Positions 21,501 through 34,100 of a stretch of 64,000 bases of DNA are shown piece after piece. The notes under the pieces are model-generated. The model worked only from the letters and a program-made list of their open reading frames with translations. It had not been told where the DNA came from and did no database searches. Source of the DNA: Notolepis coatsorum (Eukaryota > Chordata > Actinopteri > Aulopiformes > Paralepididae); contig OZ020590.1 in the NCBI GenBank assembly GCA_963971535.1, positions 154,835,417-154,899,416 on the forward strand, read 5' to 3'. Position 1 is the first letter of the stretch. Each line of letters begins with the position of its first letter. Position numbers and translations under genes: made by a program.

Positions 21501-24311
21501 GAGAGAGACAGTAGGGAGGAGAGAGAGAGAGACTAGGGAAGAGAGAGAGAGACTAGGGAGGAGAGAGAGAGACAGTAGGGAGGAGAGAGAGAGACAGTAG
21601 GGAGGAGAGAGAGACACTAGGGAGGAGAGAGAGAGACACTAGGGAGGAGAGAGAGACACTAGGGAGAAGAGAGAGACACTAGGGAGGAGAGAGAGAGACA
21701 CTAGGGAGGAGAGAGAGACACTAGGGAGGAGAGAGAGAGACAGTAGGGAGGAGAGAGAGAGACAGTAGGGAGGAGAGAGAGAGACACTAGGGAGGAGAGA
21801 GAGAGACACTAGGGAGGAGAGAGAGAGACACTAGGGAGGAGAGAGAGAGACACTAGGGAGGAGAGAGATAGACACTAGGGAGGAGAGAGAGAGACACTAG
21901 GGAGGAGAGAGAGACACTAGGGAGGAGAGAGAGACACTAGGGAGGAGAGAGAGAGACACTAGGGAGGAGAGAGAGAGACACTAGGGAGGAGAGAGAGACA
22001 CTAGGGAGGAGAGAGAGACACTAGGGAGGAGAGAGGGAGACTAGGGAGGAGAGAGAGACACTAGGGAGGAGAGAGAGACACTAGGGAGGAGAGAGAGAGA
22101 CAGTAGGGAGGAGAGAGAGACAGTAGGGAGGAGAGAGAGAGACACTAGTGAGGAGAGAGAGAGACACTAGGGAGGAGAGAGAGACACTAGGGAGGAGAGA
22201 GAGAGACAGTAGGGAGGAGAGAGAGACACTAGGGAGGAGAGAGAGAGACACTAGGGAGGAGAGAGAGACACTAGGGAGGAGAGAGAGACACTAGGGAGGA
22301 GAGAGAGAGACACTAGGGAGGAGAGAGAGACACTAGGGAGGAGAGAGAGAGACAGTAGGGAGGAGAGAGAGAGACAGTAGGGAGGAGAGAGAGAGACACT
22401 AGGGAGGAGAGAGAGAGACACTAGGGAGGAGAGAGAGAGACACTAGGGAGGAGAGAGAGAGACACTAGGGAGGAGAGAGATAGACACTAGGGAGGAGAGA
22501 GAGAGACACTAGGGAGGAGAGAGAGACACTAGGGAGGAGAGAGAGACACTAGGGAGGAGAGAGAGAGACACTAGGGAGGAGAGAGAGAGACACTAGGGAG
22601 GAGAGAGAGACACTAGGGAGGAGAGAGAGACACTAGGGAGGAGAGAGGGAGACTAGGGAGGAGAGAGAGACACTAGGGAGGAGAGAGAGACACTAGGGAG
22701 GAGAGAGAGAGACAGTAGGGAGGAGAGAGAGACAGTAGGGAGGAGAGAGAGAGACACTAGTGAGGAGAGAGAGAGACACTAGGGAGGAGAGAGAGACACT
22801 AGGGAGGAGAGAGAGAGACACTAGGGAGGAGAGAGAGACACTAGGGAGGAGAGAGAGAGACATTAGGGAGGAGAGAGAGAGACACTAGGGATGAGAGAGA
22901 GAGACAGTAGGGAGGAGAGAGAGACAGTAGGGAGGAGAGAGAGAGACACTAGGGAGGAGAGAGAGAGAGACACTAGGGAGGAGAGAGAGACACTAGGGAG
23001 GAGAGAGAGACACTAGGGAGGAGAGAGAGAGACACTAGGGAGGAGAGAGAGACACTAGGGAGGAGAGAGAGAGACACTAGGGAGGAGAGAGAGACACTAG
23101 GGAGGAGAGAGAGAGACACTAGGGAGGAGAGAGAGACACTAGGGAGGAGAGAGAGACACTAGGGAGGAGAGAGAGAGACACTAGGGAGGAGAGAGAGAGA
23201 CACTAGGGAGGAGAGAGAGAGACACTAGGGAGGAGAGAGAGACACTAGGGAGGAGAGAGAGAGACACTAGGGAGGAGAGAGAGAGACACTAGGGAGGAGA
23301 GAGAGAGACACTAGGGAGGAGAGAGAGACACTAGGGAGGAGAGAGAGAGACTAGGGAGGAGAGAGAGACACTAGGGAGGAGAGAGAGACACTAGGGAGGA
23401 GAGAGAGACAGTAGGGAGGAGAGAGAGAGACACTAGGGAGGAGAGAGAGAGGAGAGAGAGACAGTAGGGAGGAGAGAGAGACACTAGGAAGGAGAGAGAG
23501 AGAGCCAGTAAAGAGGAGAGAGAGACACTAGAGAGGAGAGAGAGAGACTAGGCAGGAGAGAGAGACACTAGGGAGGAGAGAGAGAGACACTAGGGAGGAG
23601 AGAGACACTAGGGAGGAGAGAGAGAGACACTAGGGAGGAGAGAGAGACAGTAGGGAGGAGAGAGAGAGACACTAGGGAGGAGAGAGAGACACTAGGGAGG
23701 AGAGAGAGAGACTAGGGAGGAGAGAGAGACACTAGGGAGGAGAGAGAGAGACACTAGGGAGGAGAGAGAGAGACACTAGGGAGGAGAGAGAGACTAGGGA
23801 GGAGAGAGAGAGACAGTAGGGAGGAGAGAGAGAGACACTAGGGAGGAGAGAGAGAGACACTAGGGAGGAGAGAGAGACAGTAGGGAGGAGAGAGAGACAC
23901 TAGGGAGGAGAGAGAGAGACTAGGGAGGAGAGAGAGACACTAGGGAGGAGAGAGAGACACTAGAGAGGAGAGAGAGACACTAGGGAGGAGAGAGAGACAC
24001 TAGGGAGGAGAGAGAGACACTAGGGAGGAGAGAGAGACACTAGGGAGGAGAGAGAGAGACACTAGGGAGGAGAGAGAGACACTAGGGAGGAGAGAGAGAC
24101 ACTAGGGAGGAGAGAGAGACACTAGGGAGGAGAGAGAGACACTAGGGAGGAGAGAGAGAGACACTAGGGAGGAGAGAGAGACACTAGGGAGGAGAGAGAG
24201 AGACTAGGGAGGAGAGAGAGAGACACTAGGGAGGAGAGAGAGAGAGACACTAGGGAGGAGAGAGAGACACTAGGGAGGAGAGAGAGAGACAGTAGGGAGG
24301 AGAGAGAGACA

Positions 24312-24923
24312 CTACACCCCCACTCCTACCACTACAAAGCCCTTCAGAGCCAAGAGATGAACCCAGATAAGAGTCCCCTCTGCCAGCTAGTCAGAAATCT
24401 CTGCCCACAAATGCCTCAGGACAGATACCAAAAAATCTGGCCCAACCAAATAACCTCAAAACAAAAAGAAAACTATATAGAATATTGGAACAAATCAACC
24501 AAATCTCAAAGTAAATTAGAATTCTATTTGACCCTAAACAGAGAGTACACGGTGGCAGAATACCTGACCACTGTGAATGATATAAAATTAAGAAAGACAT
24601 TGACACGGTACAGACTGAGTGGACATAGTCTAGCCATAGAAACAGGCCGTCACAGGCAGAACTGGCTGCCCAGAGAGGCCAGGCTGTGTTCACTTTGTCA
24701 TCAGGGGGATGTTGAGACAGAACCTCACTTCCTACTATACTGTGAGAAATACAAGGATCTAAGAGAAGTTTTCTTTTATAAAATAAATAAAATTGATCCA
24801 CAGTTTATCCATCTCCCTGATAATCAAAAGCTGTTATATATATGTGGGGAGAAAAGTCAGTGTACAGTATTAGCTGCAAAATATGTAGATGGTTGTCATA
24901 CAATAAGAGAACAAGCCCTGTAA
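24312..24923 (+). pseudogene. LINE ORF2 C-terminal fragment
   Basis: The frame is open from the 5' junction to TAA at 24921-24923; the first ATG is at 24357, which would give 188 residues. Recognisable parts are TRYRLSGHSLAIETGRHRQ, then NWLPREARLCSLC and a Cys/His knuckle of the form CxxC-x(9)-HFLLYC, typical of the tail of LINE ORF2 proteins. The endonuclease and reverse transcriptase domains are missing, so the copy cannot move by itself. The remaining frame has no stop, which suggests a fairly young insertion. The clade is not assigned. Confidence 0.8.
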
Positions 24924-25148
24924 ATACATGTATCTGGGTGGCTACATCTGTAAAATGACTACCCGATGGAATGTTTATTTTGTAATTTAATATGTTTCTG
25001 TTGATTGTTTTACTTATTGCTAATATTATGGTATGTTTTATTGCTTAATAATATATATGTTATTGTTTGTATGTTGGACTTGCTTTGGCAATAAGTATGT
25101 TGATATTTCATGCCAATAAAGCCTATTTGAATTGAATTGAATTGAATT
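24315..25148 (+). mobile_element. 5'-truncated LINE inserted in the minisatellite
   Basis: Array sequence resumes on both sides, with GACACTA at both junctions (24308-24314 and 25149-25155), consistent with a 5-7 bp TSD. The element holds the last part of an ORF2, a 3' UTR with AATAAAGCC near 25119, and a (TTGAA)n tail. Confidence 0.92.
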
Positions 25149-28100
25149 GACACTAGGGAGGAGAGAGAGACAGTGGGGAGGAGAGAGAGAGTAGGGAGGA
25201 GAGAGAGACACTAGGGAGGAGAGAGAGAGACAGAGAGAGACACTAGGGAGGAGAGAGAGAGACACTAGGGAGGAGAGAGAGAGACTAGGGAGGAGAGAGA
25301 GACACTAGGGAGGAGAGAGAGAGACACTAGGGAGGAGAGAGAGAGACTAGGGAGGAGAGAGAGACACTAGGGAGGAGAGAGAGACACTAGGGAGGAGAGA
25401 GAGAGACTAGGGAGGAGAGAGAGACACTAGGGAGGAGAGAGAGAGACAGTAGGGAGGAGAGAGAGAGACACTAGGGAGGAGAGAGAGAGACTAGGGAGGA
25501 GAGAGAGAGACTAGGGAGGAGAGAGAGAGACACTAGGGAGGAGAGAGAGAGAGAGAGAGAGACACTAGGGAGGAGAGAGAGACACTAGGGAGGAGAGAGA
25601 GAGACAGTAGGGAGGAGAGAGAGACACTAGGGAGGAGAGAGAGACAGTAGGGAGGAGAGAGAGAGTAGGGAGGAGAGAGAGACACTAGGGAGGAGAGAGA
25701 GAGACAGAGAGAGACACTAGAGAGGAGAGAGAGACACTAGGGAGGAGAGAGAGAGACACTAGGGAGGAGAGAGAGAGACACTAGGGAGGAGAGAGAGACA
25801 CTAGGCTGGAGAGAGAGAGACACTAGGGAGGAGAGAGAGAGACACTAGGGAGGAGAGAGAGAGACTAGGGAGGAGAGAGAGACACTAGGGAGGAGAGAGA
25901 GAGACTAGGGAGGAGAGAGAGACACTAGGGAGGAGAGAGAGACACTAGGGAGGAGAGAGAGAGACTAGGGAGGAGAGAGAGACACTAGGGAGGAGAGAGA
26001 GACACTAGGGAGGAGAGAGAGAGACACTAGGGAGGAGAGAGAGAGACACTAGGGAGGAGAGAGAGAGACACTAGGGAGGAGAGACAGACACTAGGGAGGA
26101 GAGAGAGAGACACTAGGGAGGAGAGAGAGACACTAGGGAGGAGAGAGAGACACTAGGGAGGAGAGAGAGAGACACTAGGGAGGAGAGAGAGACACTAGGG
26201 AGGAGAGAGAGACACTAGGGAGGAGAGAGAGAGACACTAGGGAGGAGAGAGAGACACTAGGGAGGAGAGAGAGAGACACTAGGGAGGAGAGAGAGACACT
26301 AGAGAGGAGAGAGAGAGACACTAGGGAGGAGAGAGAGAGACACTAGAGAGGAGAGAGAGAGACACTAGGGAGGAGAGAGAGACACTAGGGAGGAGAGAGA
26401 GAGACACTAGGGAGGAGAGAGAGAGACACTAGGGAGGAGAGAGAGACACTAGGGAGGAGAGAGAGAGACTAGAGAGGAGAGAGAGAGACACTAGGGAGGA
26501 GAGAGAGACACTAGGGAGGAGAGAGAGAGACAGTAGGGAGGAGAGAGAGACACTAGGGGGGAGAGAGAGAGACTAGGGAGGAGAGAGAGACACTAGGGAG
26601 GAGAGAGAGAGACACTAGGGAGGAGAGAGAGACACTAGGGAGGAGAGAGAGACACTAGGGAGGAGAGAGAGAGACACTAGGGAGGAGAGAGAGAGACAGT
26701 AGGGAGGAGAGAGAGAGACTAGGGAGGAGAGAGAGACACTAGGGAGGAGAGAGAGACACTAGGGAGGAGAGAGAGAGACACTAGGGAGGAGAGAGAGAGA
26801 CACTAGGGAGGAGAGACAGACACTAGGGAGGAGAGAGAGACACTAGGGAGGAGAGAGAGAGACACTAGGGAGGAGAGAGAGACACTAGGGAGGAGAGAGA
26901 GAGACACTAGGGAGGAGAGAGAGAGACACTAGGGAGGAGAGAGAGAGACACTAGGGAGGAGAGAGAGACACTAGGGAGGAGAGAGAGACACTAGGGAGGA
27001 GAAAGAGACACTAGGGAGGAGAGAGAGAGAGACACTAGGGAGGAGAGAGAGACAGTAGGGAGGAGAGAGAGAGACACTAGGGAGGAGAGAGAGAGACACT
27101 AGGGAGGAGAGAGAGAGACTAGGGAGGAGAGAGAGACACTAGGGGAGGAGAGAGAGACACTAGGGAGGAGAGAGAGAGAGACACTAGGGAGGAGAGAGAG
27201 ACACTAGGGAGGAGAGAGAGAGAGACACTAGGCAGGAGAGAGAGAGACACTAGGGAGGAGAGAGAGACACTAGGGAGGAGAGAGAGAGACAGTAGGGAGG
27301 AGAGAGAGAGACACTAGGGAGGAGAGAGAGAGACACTAGGGAGGAGAGAGAGACACTAGGCTGGAGAGAGAGAGACACTAGGGAGGAGAGAGAGAGACAC
27401 TAGGGAGGAGAGAGAGACACTAGGCTGGAGAGAGAGAGACACTAGGGAGGAGAGAGAGAGACACTAGGGAGGAGAGAGAGAGACTAGGGAGGAGAGAGAG
27501 ACACTAGGGAGGAGAGAGAGAGACTAGGGAGGAGAGAGAGACACTAGGGAGGAGAGAGAGAGACACTAGGGAGGAGAGAGAGAGAGAGACACTAGGGAGG
27601 AGAGAGAGAGACACTAGGGAGGAGAGAGAGAGACACTAGGGAGGAGAGAGAGACAGTAGGGAGGAGAGAGACACTAGGGAGGAGAGAGAGAGACACTAGG
27701 GAGGAGAGAGAGACACTAGGGAGGAGAGAGAGACACTAGGGAGGAGAGAGAGAGACTAGGGAGGAGAGAGAGACACTAGGGAGGAGAGAGAGACACTAGG
27801 GAGGAGAGAGAGACACTAGGGAGGAGAGAGAGAGACACTAGGGAGGAGAGAGAGACACTAGGGAGGAGAGAGAGAGACACTAGGGAGGATAGAGAGACAC
27901 TAGGGAGGATAGAGAGACACTAGGGAGGAGAGAGAGACACTAGGGAGGATAGAGAGAGGAGAGAGAGACAATAGGGAGGAGAGAGAGACAGTAGGGAGGA
28001 GAGAGAGACACTAGGGAGGAGAGAGAGAGACTAGGGAGGATAGAGAGAGGAGAGAGAGACAGTAGGGAGGAGAGAGAGAGACTAGGCAGGAGAGAGAGAG

Positions 28101-31100
28101 ACACTAGGCAGGAGAGAGAGAGGAGAGAGAGACACTAGGGAGGAGAGAGAGACACTAGGGAGGAGAGAGAGAGACATTAGGGAGGAGAGAGAGAGAAGAG
28201 AGAGACACTAGGCAGGAGAGAGAGAGGAGAGAGAGACACTAGGGAGGAGAGAGAGACAGTAGGGAGGAGAGAGAGAGACACTAGGGAGGAGAGAGAGACA
28301 CTAGGGAGGAGAGAGAGAGACAGTAGGGAGGAGAGAGAGACACTAGGGAGGAGAGAGAGACTAGGGAGGAGAGAGAGAGACACTAGGGAGGAGAGAGAGA
28401 CACTAGGGAGGAGAGAGAGAGACTAGGGAGGAGAGAGAGAGACACTAGGGAGGAGAGAGAGACACTAGGGAGGAGAGAGAGAGACACTAGGGAGGAGAGA
28501 GAGAGACACTAGGGAGGAGAGAGAGAGACACTAGGGAGGAGAGAGAGAGACACTAGGGAGGAGAGAGAGACATTAGGGAGGAGAGAGAGAGAGACTAGGG
28601 AGGATAGAGAGACACTAGGGAGGAGAGAGAGAGACTAGGGAGGAGAGAGAGACACTAGGGAGGAGAGAGAGAGACAGTAGGGAGGAGAGAGAGAGACAGT
28701 AGGGAGGAGAGAGAGAGACACTAGGGAGGAGAGAGAGACACTAGGGAGGAGAGAGAGACACTAGGGAGGAGAGAGAGAGACAGTAGGGAGGAGAGAGAGA
28801 GACAGTAGGGAGGAGAGAGAGAGACACTAGGGAGGAGAGAGAGACAGTAGGGAGGAGAGAGAGACAGTAGGGAGGAGAGAGAGAGACACTAGGGAGGAGA
28901 GAGAGAGACACTAGGGAGGAGAGAGAGAGACAGTAGGGAGGAGAGAGAGAGACACTAGGGAGGAGAGAGAGAGACACTAGGGAGGAGAGAGAGAGACAGT
29001 AGAGAGGAGAGAGAGACACTAGGGAGGAGAGAGAGACACTAGAGAGGAGAGAGAGACAATAGGGAGGAGAGAGAGACACTAGAGAGGAGAGAGAGAGAGA
29101 CTAGGGAGGAGAGAGAGACACTAGGGAGGAGAGAGAGACAGTAGGGGGGAGAGAGAGAGACACTAGGGAGGAGAGAGAGAGACAGTAGGGAGGAGAGAGA
29201 GACACTAGAGAGGAGAGAGAGACACTAGAGAGGAGAGAGAGACAATAGGGAGGAGAGAGAGACACTAGAGAGGAGAGAGAGAGACACTAGGGAGGAGAGA
29301 GAGACACTAGGGAGGAGAGAGAGACAGTAGGGAGGAGAGAGAGACACTAGAGAGGAGAGAGAGAGACACTAGGGAGGAGAGAGAGACACTAGGGAGGAGA
29401 GAGAGACAGTAGGGGGGAGAGAGAGAGACACTAGGGAGGAGAGAGAGAGACAGTAGGGAGGAGAGAGAGACACTAGGGAGGAGAGAGAGACAGTAGGGAG
29501 GAGAGAGAGAGACAGTAGGGAGGAGAGAGAGAGACACTAGGGGGGATAGAGAGACACTAGGGAGGAGAGAGAGACAGTAGGGGGGAGAGAGAGAGACACT
29601 AGGGAGGAGAGAGAGAGACAGTAGGGAGGAGAGAGAGACACTAGGGAGGAGAGAGAGACAGTAGGGAGGAGAGAGAGAGACACTAGGGAGGAGAGAGAGA
29701 GACAGTAGGGAGGAGAGAGAGACACTGTGGAGGAGAGAGAGACACTAGGGAGGAGAGAGAGAGACACTAGGGAGGAGAGAGAGAGACTAGGGAGGAGAGA
29801 GAGAGACACTAGGGAGGAGAGAGAGAGAGAGACACTAGGGAGGAGAGAGAGAGACACTAGGGAGGAGAGAGAGACACTAGGGAGGAGAGAGAGACACTAG
29901 GGAGGAGAGAGAGAGACACTAGGGAGGAGAGAGAGACACTAGGGAGGAGAGAGAGAGACACTAGGGAGGAGAGAGAGACACTAGGGAGGAGAGAGAGAGA
30001 CACTAGGGAGGAGAGAGAGACACTAGGGAGGAGAGATAGAGACACTAGGGAGGAGAGAGAGACAGTAGGGAGGAGAGAGAGACACTAGGGAGGAGAGAGA
30101 GAGACAGTAGGGAGGAGAGAGAGACACTAGGGGAGGAGAGAGAGAGACACTAGGGAGGAGAGAGAGACACTAGGGAGGAGAGAGAGACACTAGGGATGAG
30201 AGAGAGAGACTAGGGAGGAGAGAGAGACACTAGGGAGGAGAGAGAGACAGTAGGGAGGAGAGAGAGAGACTAGGGAGGAGAGAGAGAGAGACACTAGGGA
30301 GGAGAGAGAGACACTAGGGAGGAGAGAGAGAGACACTAGGGAGGAGAGAGAGACACTAGGGAGGAGAAAGAGACACTAGGGAGGAGAGAGAGAGACACTA
30401 GGGAGGAGAGAGAGACAGTAGGGAGGAGAGAGAGACAGTAGGGAGGAGAGAGAGACACTAGGGAGGAGAGAGAGAGACACTAGGGAGGAGAGAGAGACAC
30501 TAGGGATGAGAGAGAGACACTAGGGATGAGAGAGAGAGACTAGGGAGGAGAGAGAGACAGTAGGGAGGAGAGAGAGAGACACTAGGGAGGAGAGAGAGAG
30601 ACACTAGGGAGGAGAGAGAGAGACTAGAGATGAGAAAGAGACACTAGGGATGAGAGAGAGAGACTAGGGAGGAGAGAGAGACAGTAGGGAGGAGAGAGAG
30701 AGACACTAGGGAGGAGAGAGAGAGACACTAGGGAGGAGAGAGAGAGACACTAGGGAGGAGAGAGAGAGACAGTAGGGAGGAGAGAGAGACAGTAGGGAGA
30801 GAGAGAGACACTAGGGAGGAGAGAGAGAGACAGTAGGGAGGAGAGAGAGACACTAGAGAGGAGAGAGAGACACTAGGGAGGAGAGAGAGACACTAGAGAG
30901 GAGAGAGAGACACTAGAGAGGAGAGAGAGACACTAGGGAGGAGAGAGAGAGACACTAGGGAGGAGAGAGAGACACTAGAGAGGAGAGAGAGACACTAGAG
31001 AGGAGAGAGAGACACTAGGGAGGAGAGAGACACTAGGGAGGAGAGAGAGACAGTAGGGGGAGAGAGAGAGACACTAGGGAGGAGAGAGAGAGACAGTAGA

Positions 31101-34100
31101 GAGGAGAGAGAGACACTAGAGAGGAGAGAGAGACACTAGAGAGGAGAGAGAGACAATAGGGAGGAGAGAGAGACACTAGAGAGGAGAGAGAGAGACACTA
31201 GGGAGGAGAGAGAGACACTAGGGAGGAGAGAGAGACAGTAGGGGGGAGAGAGAGAGACACTAGGGAGGAGAGAGAGAGACAGTAGGGAGGAGAGAGAGAC
31301 ACTAGGGAGGAGAGAGAGACAGTAGGGAGGAGAGAGAGAGAGACACTAGGGAAGAGAGAGAGAGACACTAGGGAGGAGAGAGAGAGACTAGGGAGGAGAG
31401 AGAGAGACACTAGGGAGGAGAGAGAGAGACACTAGGGATGAGAGAGAGACACTAGGGAGGAGAGAGAGACACTAGGGAGGAGAGAGAGACACTAGGGAGG
31501 AGAGAGAGAGACACTAGGGAGGAGAGAGAGACACTAGGGAGGAGAGAGAGAGACACTAGGGAGGAGAGAGAGACACTAGGGAGGAGAGAGAGACAGTAGG
31601 GAGGAGAGAGAGACACTAGGGAGGAGAGAGAGAGACACTAGGGAGGAGAGAGAGAGACACTAGGGAGGAGAGAGAGAGACCGTAGGGAGGAGAGAGAGAC
31701 AGTAGGGAGAGAGAGAGACACTAGGGAGGAGAGAGAGACAGTAGGGAGGAGAGACAGACACTAGGGAGGAGAGAGAGAGACACTAGGGAGGAGAGAGAGA
31801 CACTAGGGAGGAGAGAGAGAGACACTAGGGAGGAGAGAGAGAGACACTAGGGAGGAGAGAGAGACACTAGGGAGAGAGAGAGACACTATGGAGGAGAGAG
31901 AGAGACTAGGGAGGAGAGAGAGACACTAGGGAGGAGAGAGAGACACTAGGGAGGAGAGAGAGAGACACTAGGGAGGAGAGAGAGACACTAGGGAGGAGAG
32001 AGAGAGACACTAGGGAGGAGAGAGAGAGACACTAGGGAGGAGAGAGAGAGACACTAGGGAGGAGAGAGAGAGACACTAGGGAGGAGAGAGAGAGACACTA
32101 GGGAGGAGAGAGAGAGACACTAGGGAGGAGAGAGAGACAGTAGGGAGGAGAGAGAGACACTAGGGAGGAGAGAGAGAGACACTAGGGAGGAGAGAGAGAG
32201 ACAGTAGGGAGGAGAGAGAGAGACACTAGGGAGGAGAGAGAGACACTAGGGAGGAGAGAGACACTAGGGAGGAGAGAGAGACACTAGGGAGGAGAGAGAG
32301 ACACTAGGGAGGAGAGAGAGACACTAGGGAGGAGAGAGAGAGACTAGGGAGGAGAGAGAGACACTAGGGAGGAGAGAGAGAGACACTAGGGAGGAGAGAG
32401 AGAGACTAGGGAGGAGAGAGAGACACTAGGGAGGAGAGAGAGACACTAGGGAGGAGAGAGAGAGACTAGGGAGGAGAGAGAGAGAGACTAGGGAGGAGAG
32501 AGAGACACTAGGGAGGAGAGAGAGACACTAGGGAGGAGAGAGAGACACTAGGGAGGAGAGAGAGAGACACTAGGGAGGAGAGAGAGAGAGACTAGGGAGG
32601 AGAGAGAGACACTAGGGAGGAGAGAGAGAGACACTAGGGAGGAGAGAGAGAGACACTAGGGAGGAGAGAGAGACACTAGGGAGGAGAGAGAGAGACACTA
32701 GGGAGGAGAGAGAGAGACACTAGGGAGGAGAGAGAGACACTAGGGAGGAGAGAGAGACACTAGGGAGGAGAGAGAGAGACTAGGGAGGAGAGAGAGAGAC
32801 ACTAGGGAGGAGAGAGAGACACTAGGGAGGAGAGAGAGAGACACTAGGGAGGAGAGAGAGAGACAGTAGGGAGGAGAGAGAGAGACACTAGGGAGGAGAG
32901 AGAGAGACACTAGGGAGGAGAGAGAGAGACAGTAGAGAGGAGAGAGAGACACTAGGGAGGAGAGAGAGACACTAGAGAGGAGAGAGAGACAATAGGGAGG
33001 AGAGAGAGACACTAGAGAGGAGAGAGAGAGACACTAGGGAGGAGAGAGAGACACTAGGGAGGAGAGAGAGACAGTAGGGGGAGAGAGAGAGACACTAGGG
33101 AGGAGAGAGAGAGACAGTAGGGAGGAGAGAGAGACACTAGAGAGGAGAGAGAGACACTAGAGAGGAGAGAGAGACAATAGGGAGGAGAGAGAGACACTAG
33201 AGAGGAGAGAGAGAGACACTAGGGAGGAGAGAGAGACACTAGGGAGGAGAGAGAGAGACACTAGGGAGGAGAGAGAGAGAGAAGGGAGGAGAGAGAGACA
33301 CTAGGGAGGAGAGAGAGAGAGAAGGGAGGAGAGAGAGACACTAGGGAGGAGAGAGAGAGAGAAGGGAGGAGAGAGAGACACTAGGGAGGAGAGAGAGAGA
33401 CACTAGGGAGGAGAGAGAGAGACAGTAGGGAGGAGAGAGAGACACTAGAGAGGAGAGAGAGAGACACTAGGGAGGAGAGAGAGACACTAGGGAGGAGAGA
33501 GAGACAGTAGGGGGGAGAGAGAGAGACACTAGGGAGGAGAGAGAGAGACAGTAGGGAGGAGAGAGAGACACTAGGGAGGAGAGAGAGACAGTAGGGAGGA
33601 GAGAGAGAGACAGTAGGGAGGAGAGAGAGAGACACTAGGGGGAGAGAGAGACACTAGGGAGGAGAGAGAGACAGTAGGGGAGGAGAGAGAGAGACACTAG
33701 GGAGGAGAGAGAGAGACAGTAGGGAGGAGAGAGAGACACTAGGGAGGAGAGAGAGACAGTAGGGAGGAGAGAGAGAGACACTAGGGAGGAGAGAGAGACA
33801 CTGTGGAGGAGAGAGAGACACTAGGGAGGAGAGAGAGAGACACTAGGGAGGAGAGAGAGAGACTAGGGAGGAGAGAGAGAGACACTAGGGAGGAGAGAGA
33901 GAGAGACACTAGGGAGGAGAGAGAGAGACACTAGGGAGGAGAGAGAGACACTAGGGAGGAGAGAGAGACACTAGGGAGGAGAGAGAGAGACACTAGGGAG
34001 GAGAGAGAGACACTAGGGAGGAGAGAGAGAGACACTAGGGAGGAGAGAGAGAGAGAGACTAGGGAAGAGAGAGAGAGACACTAGGGAGGAGAGAGAGACA

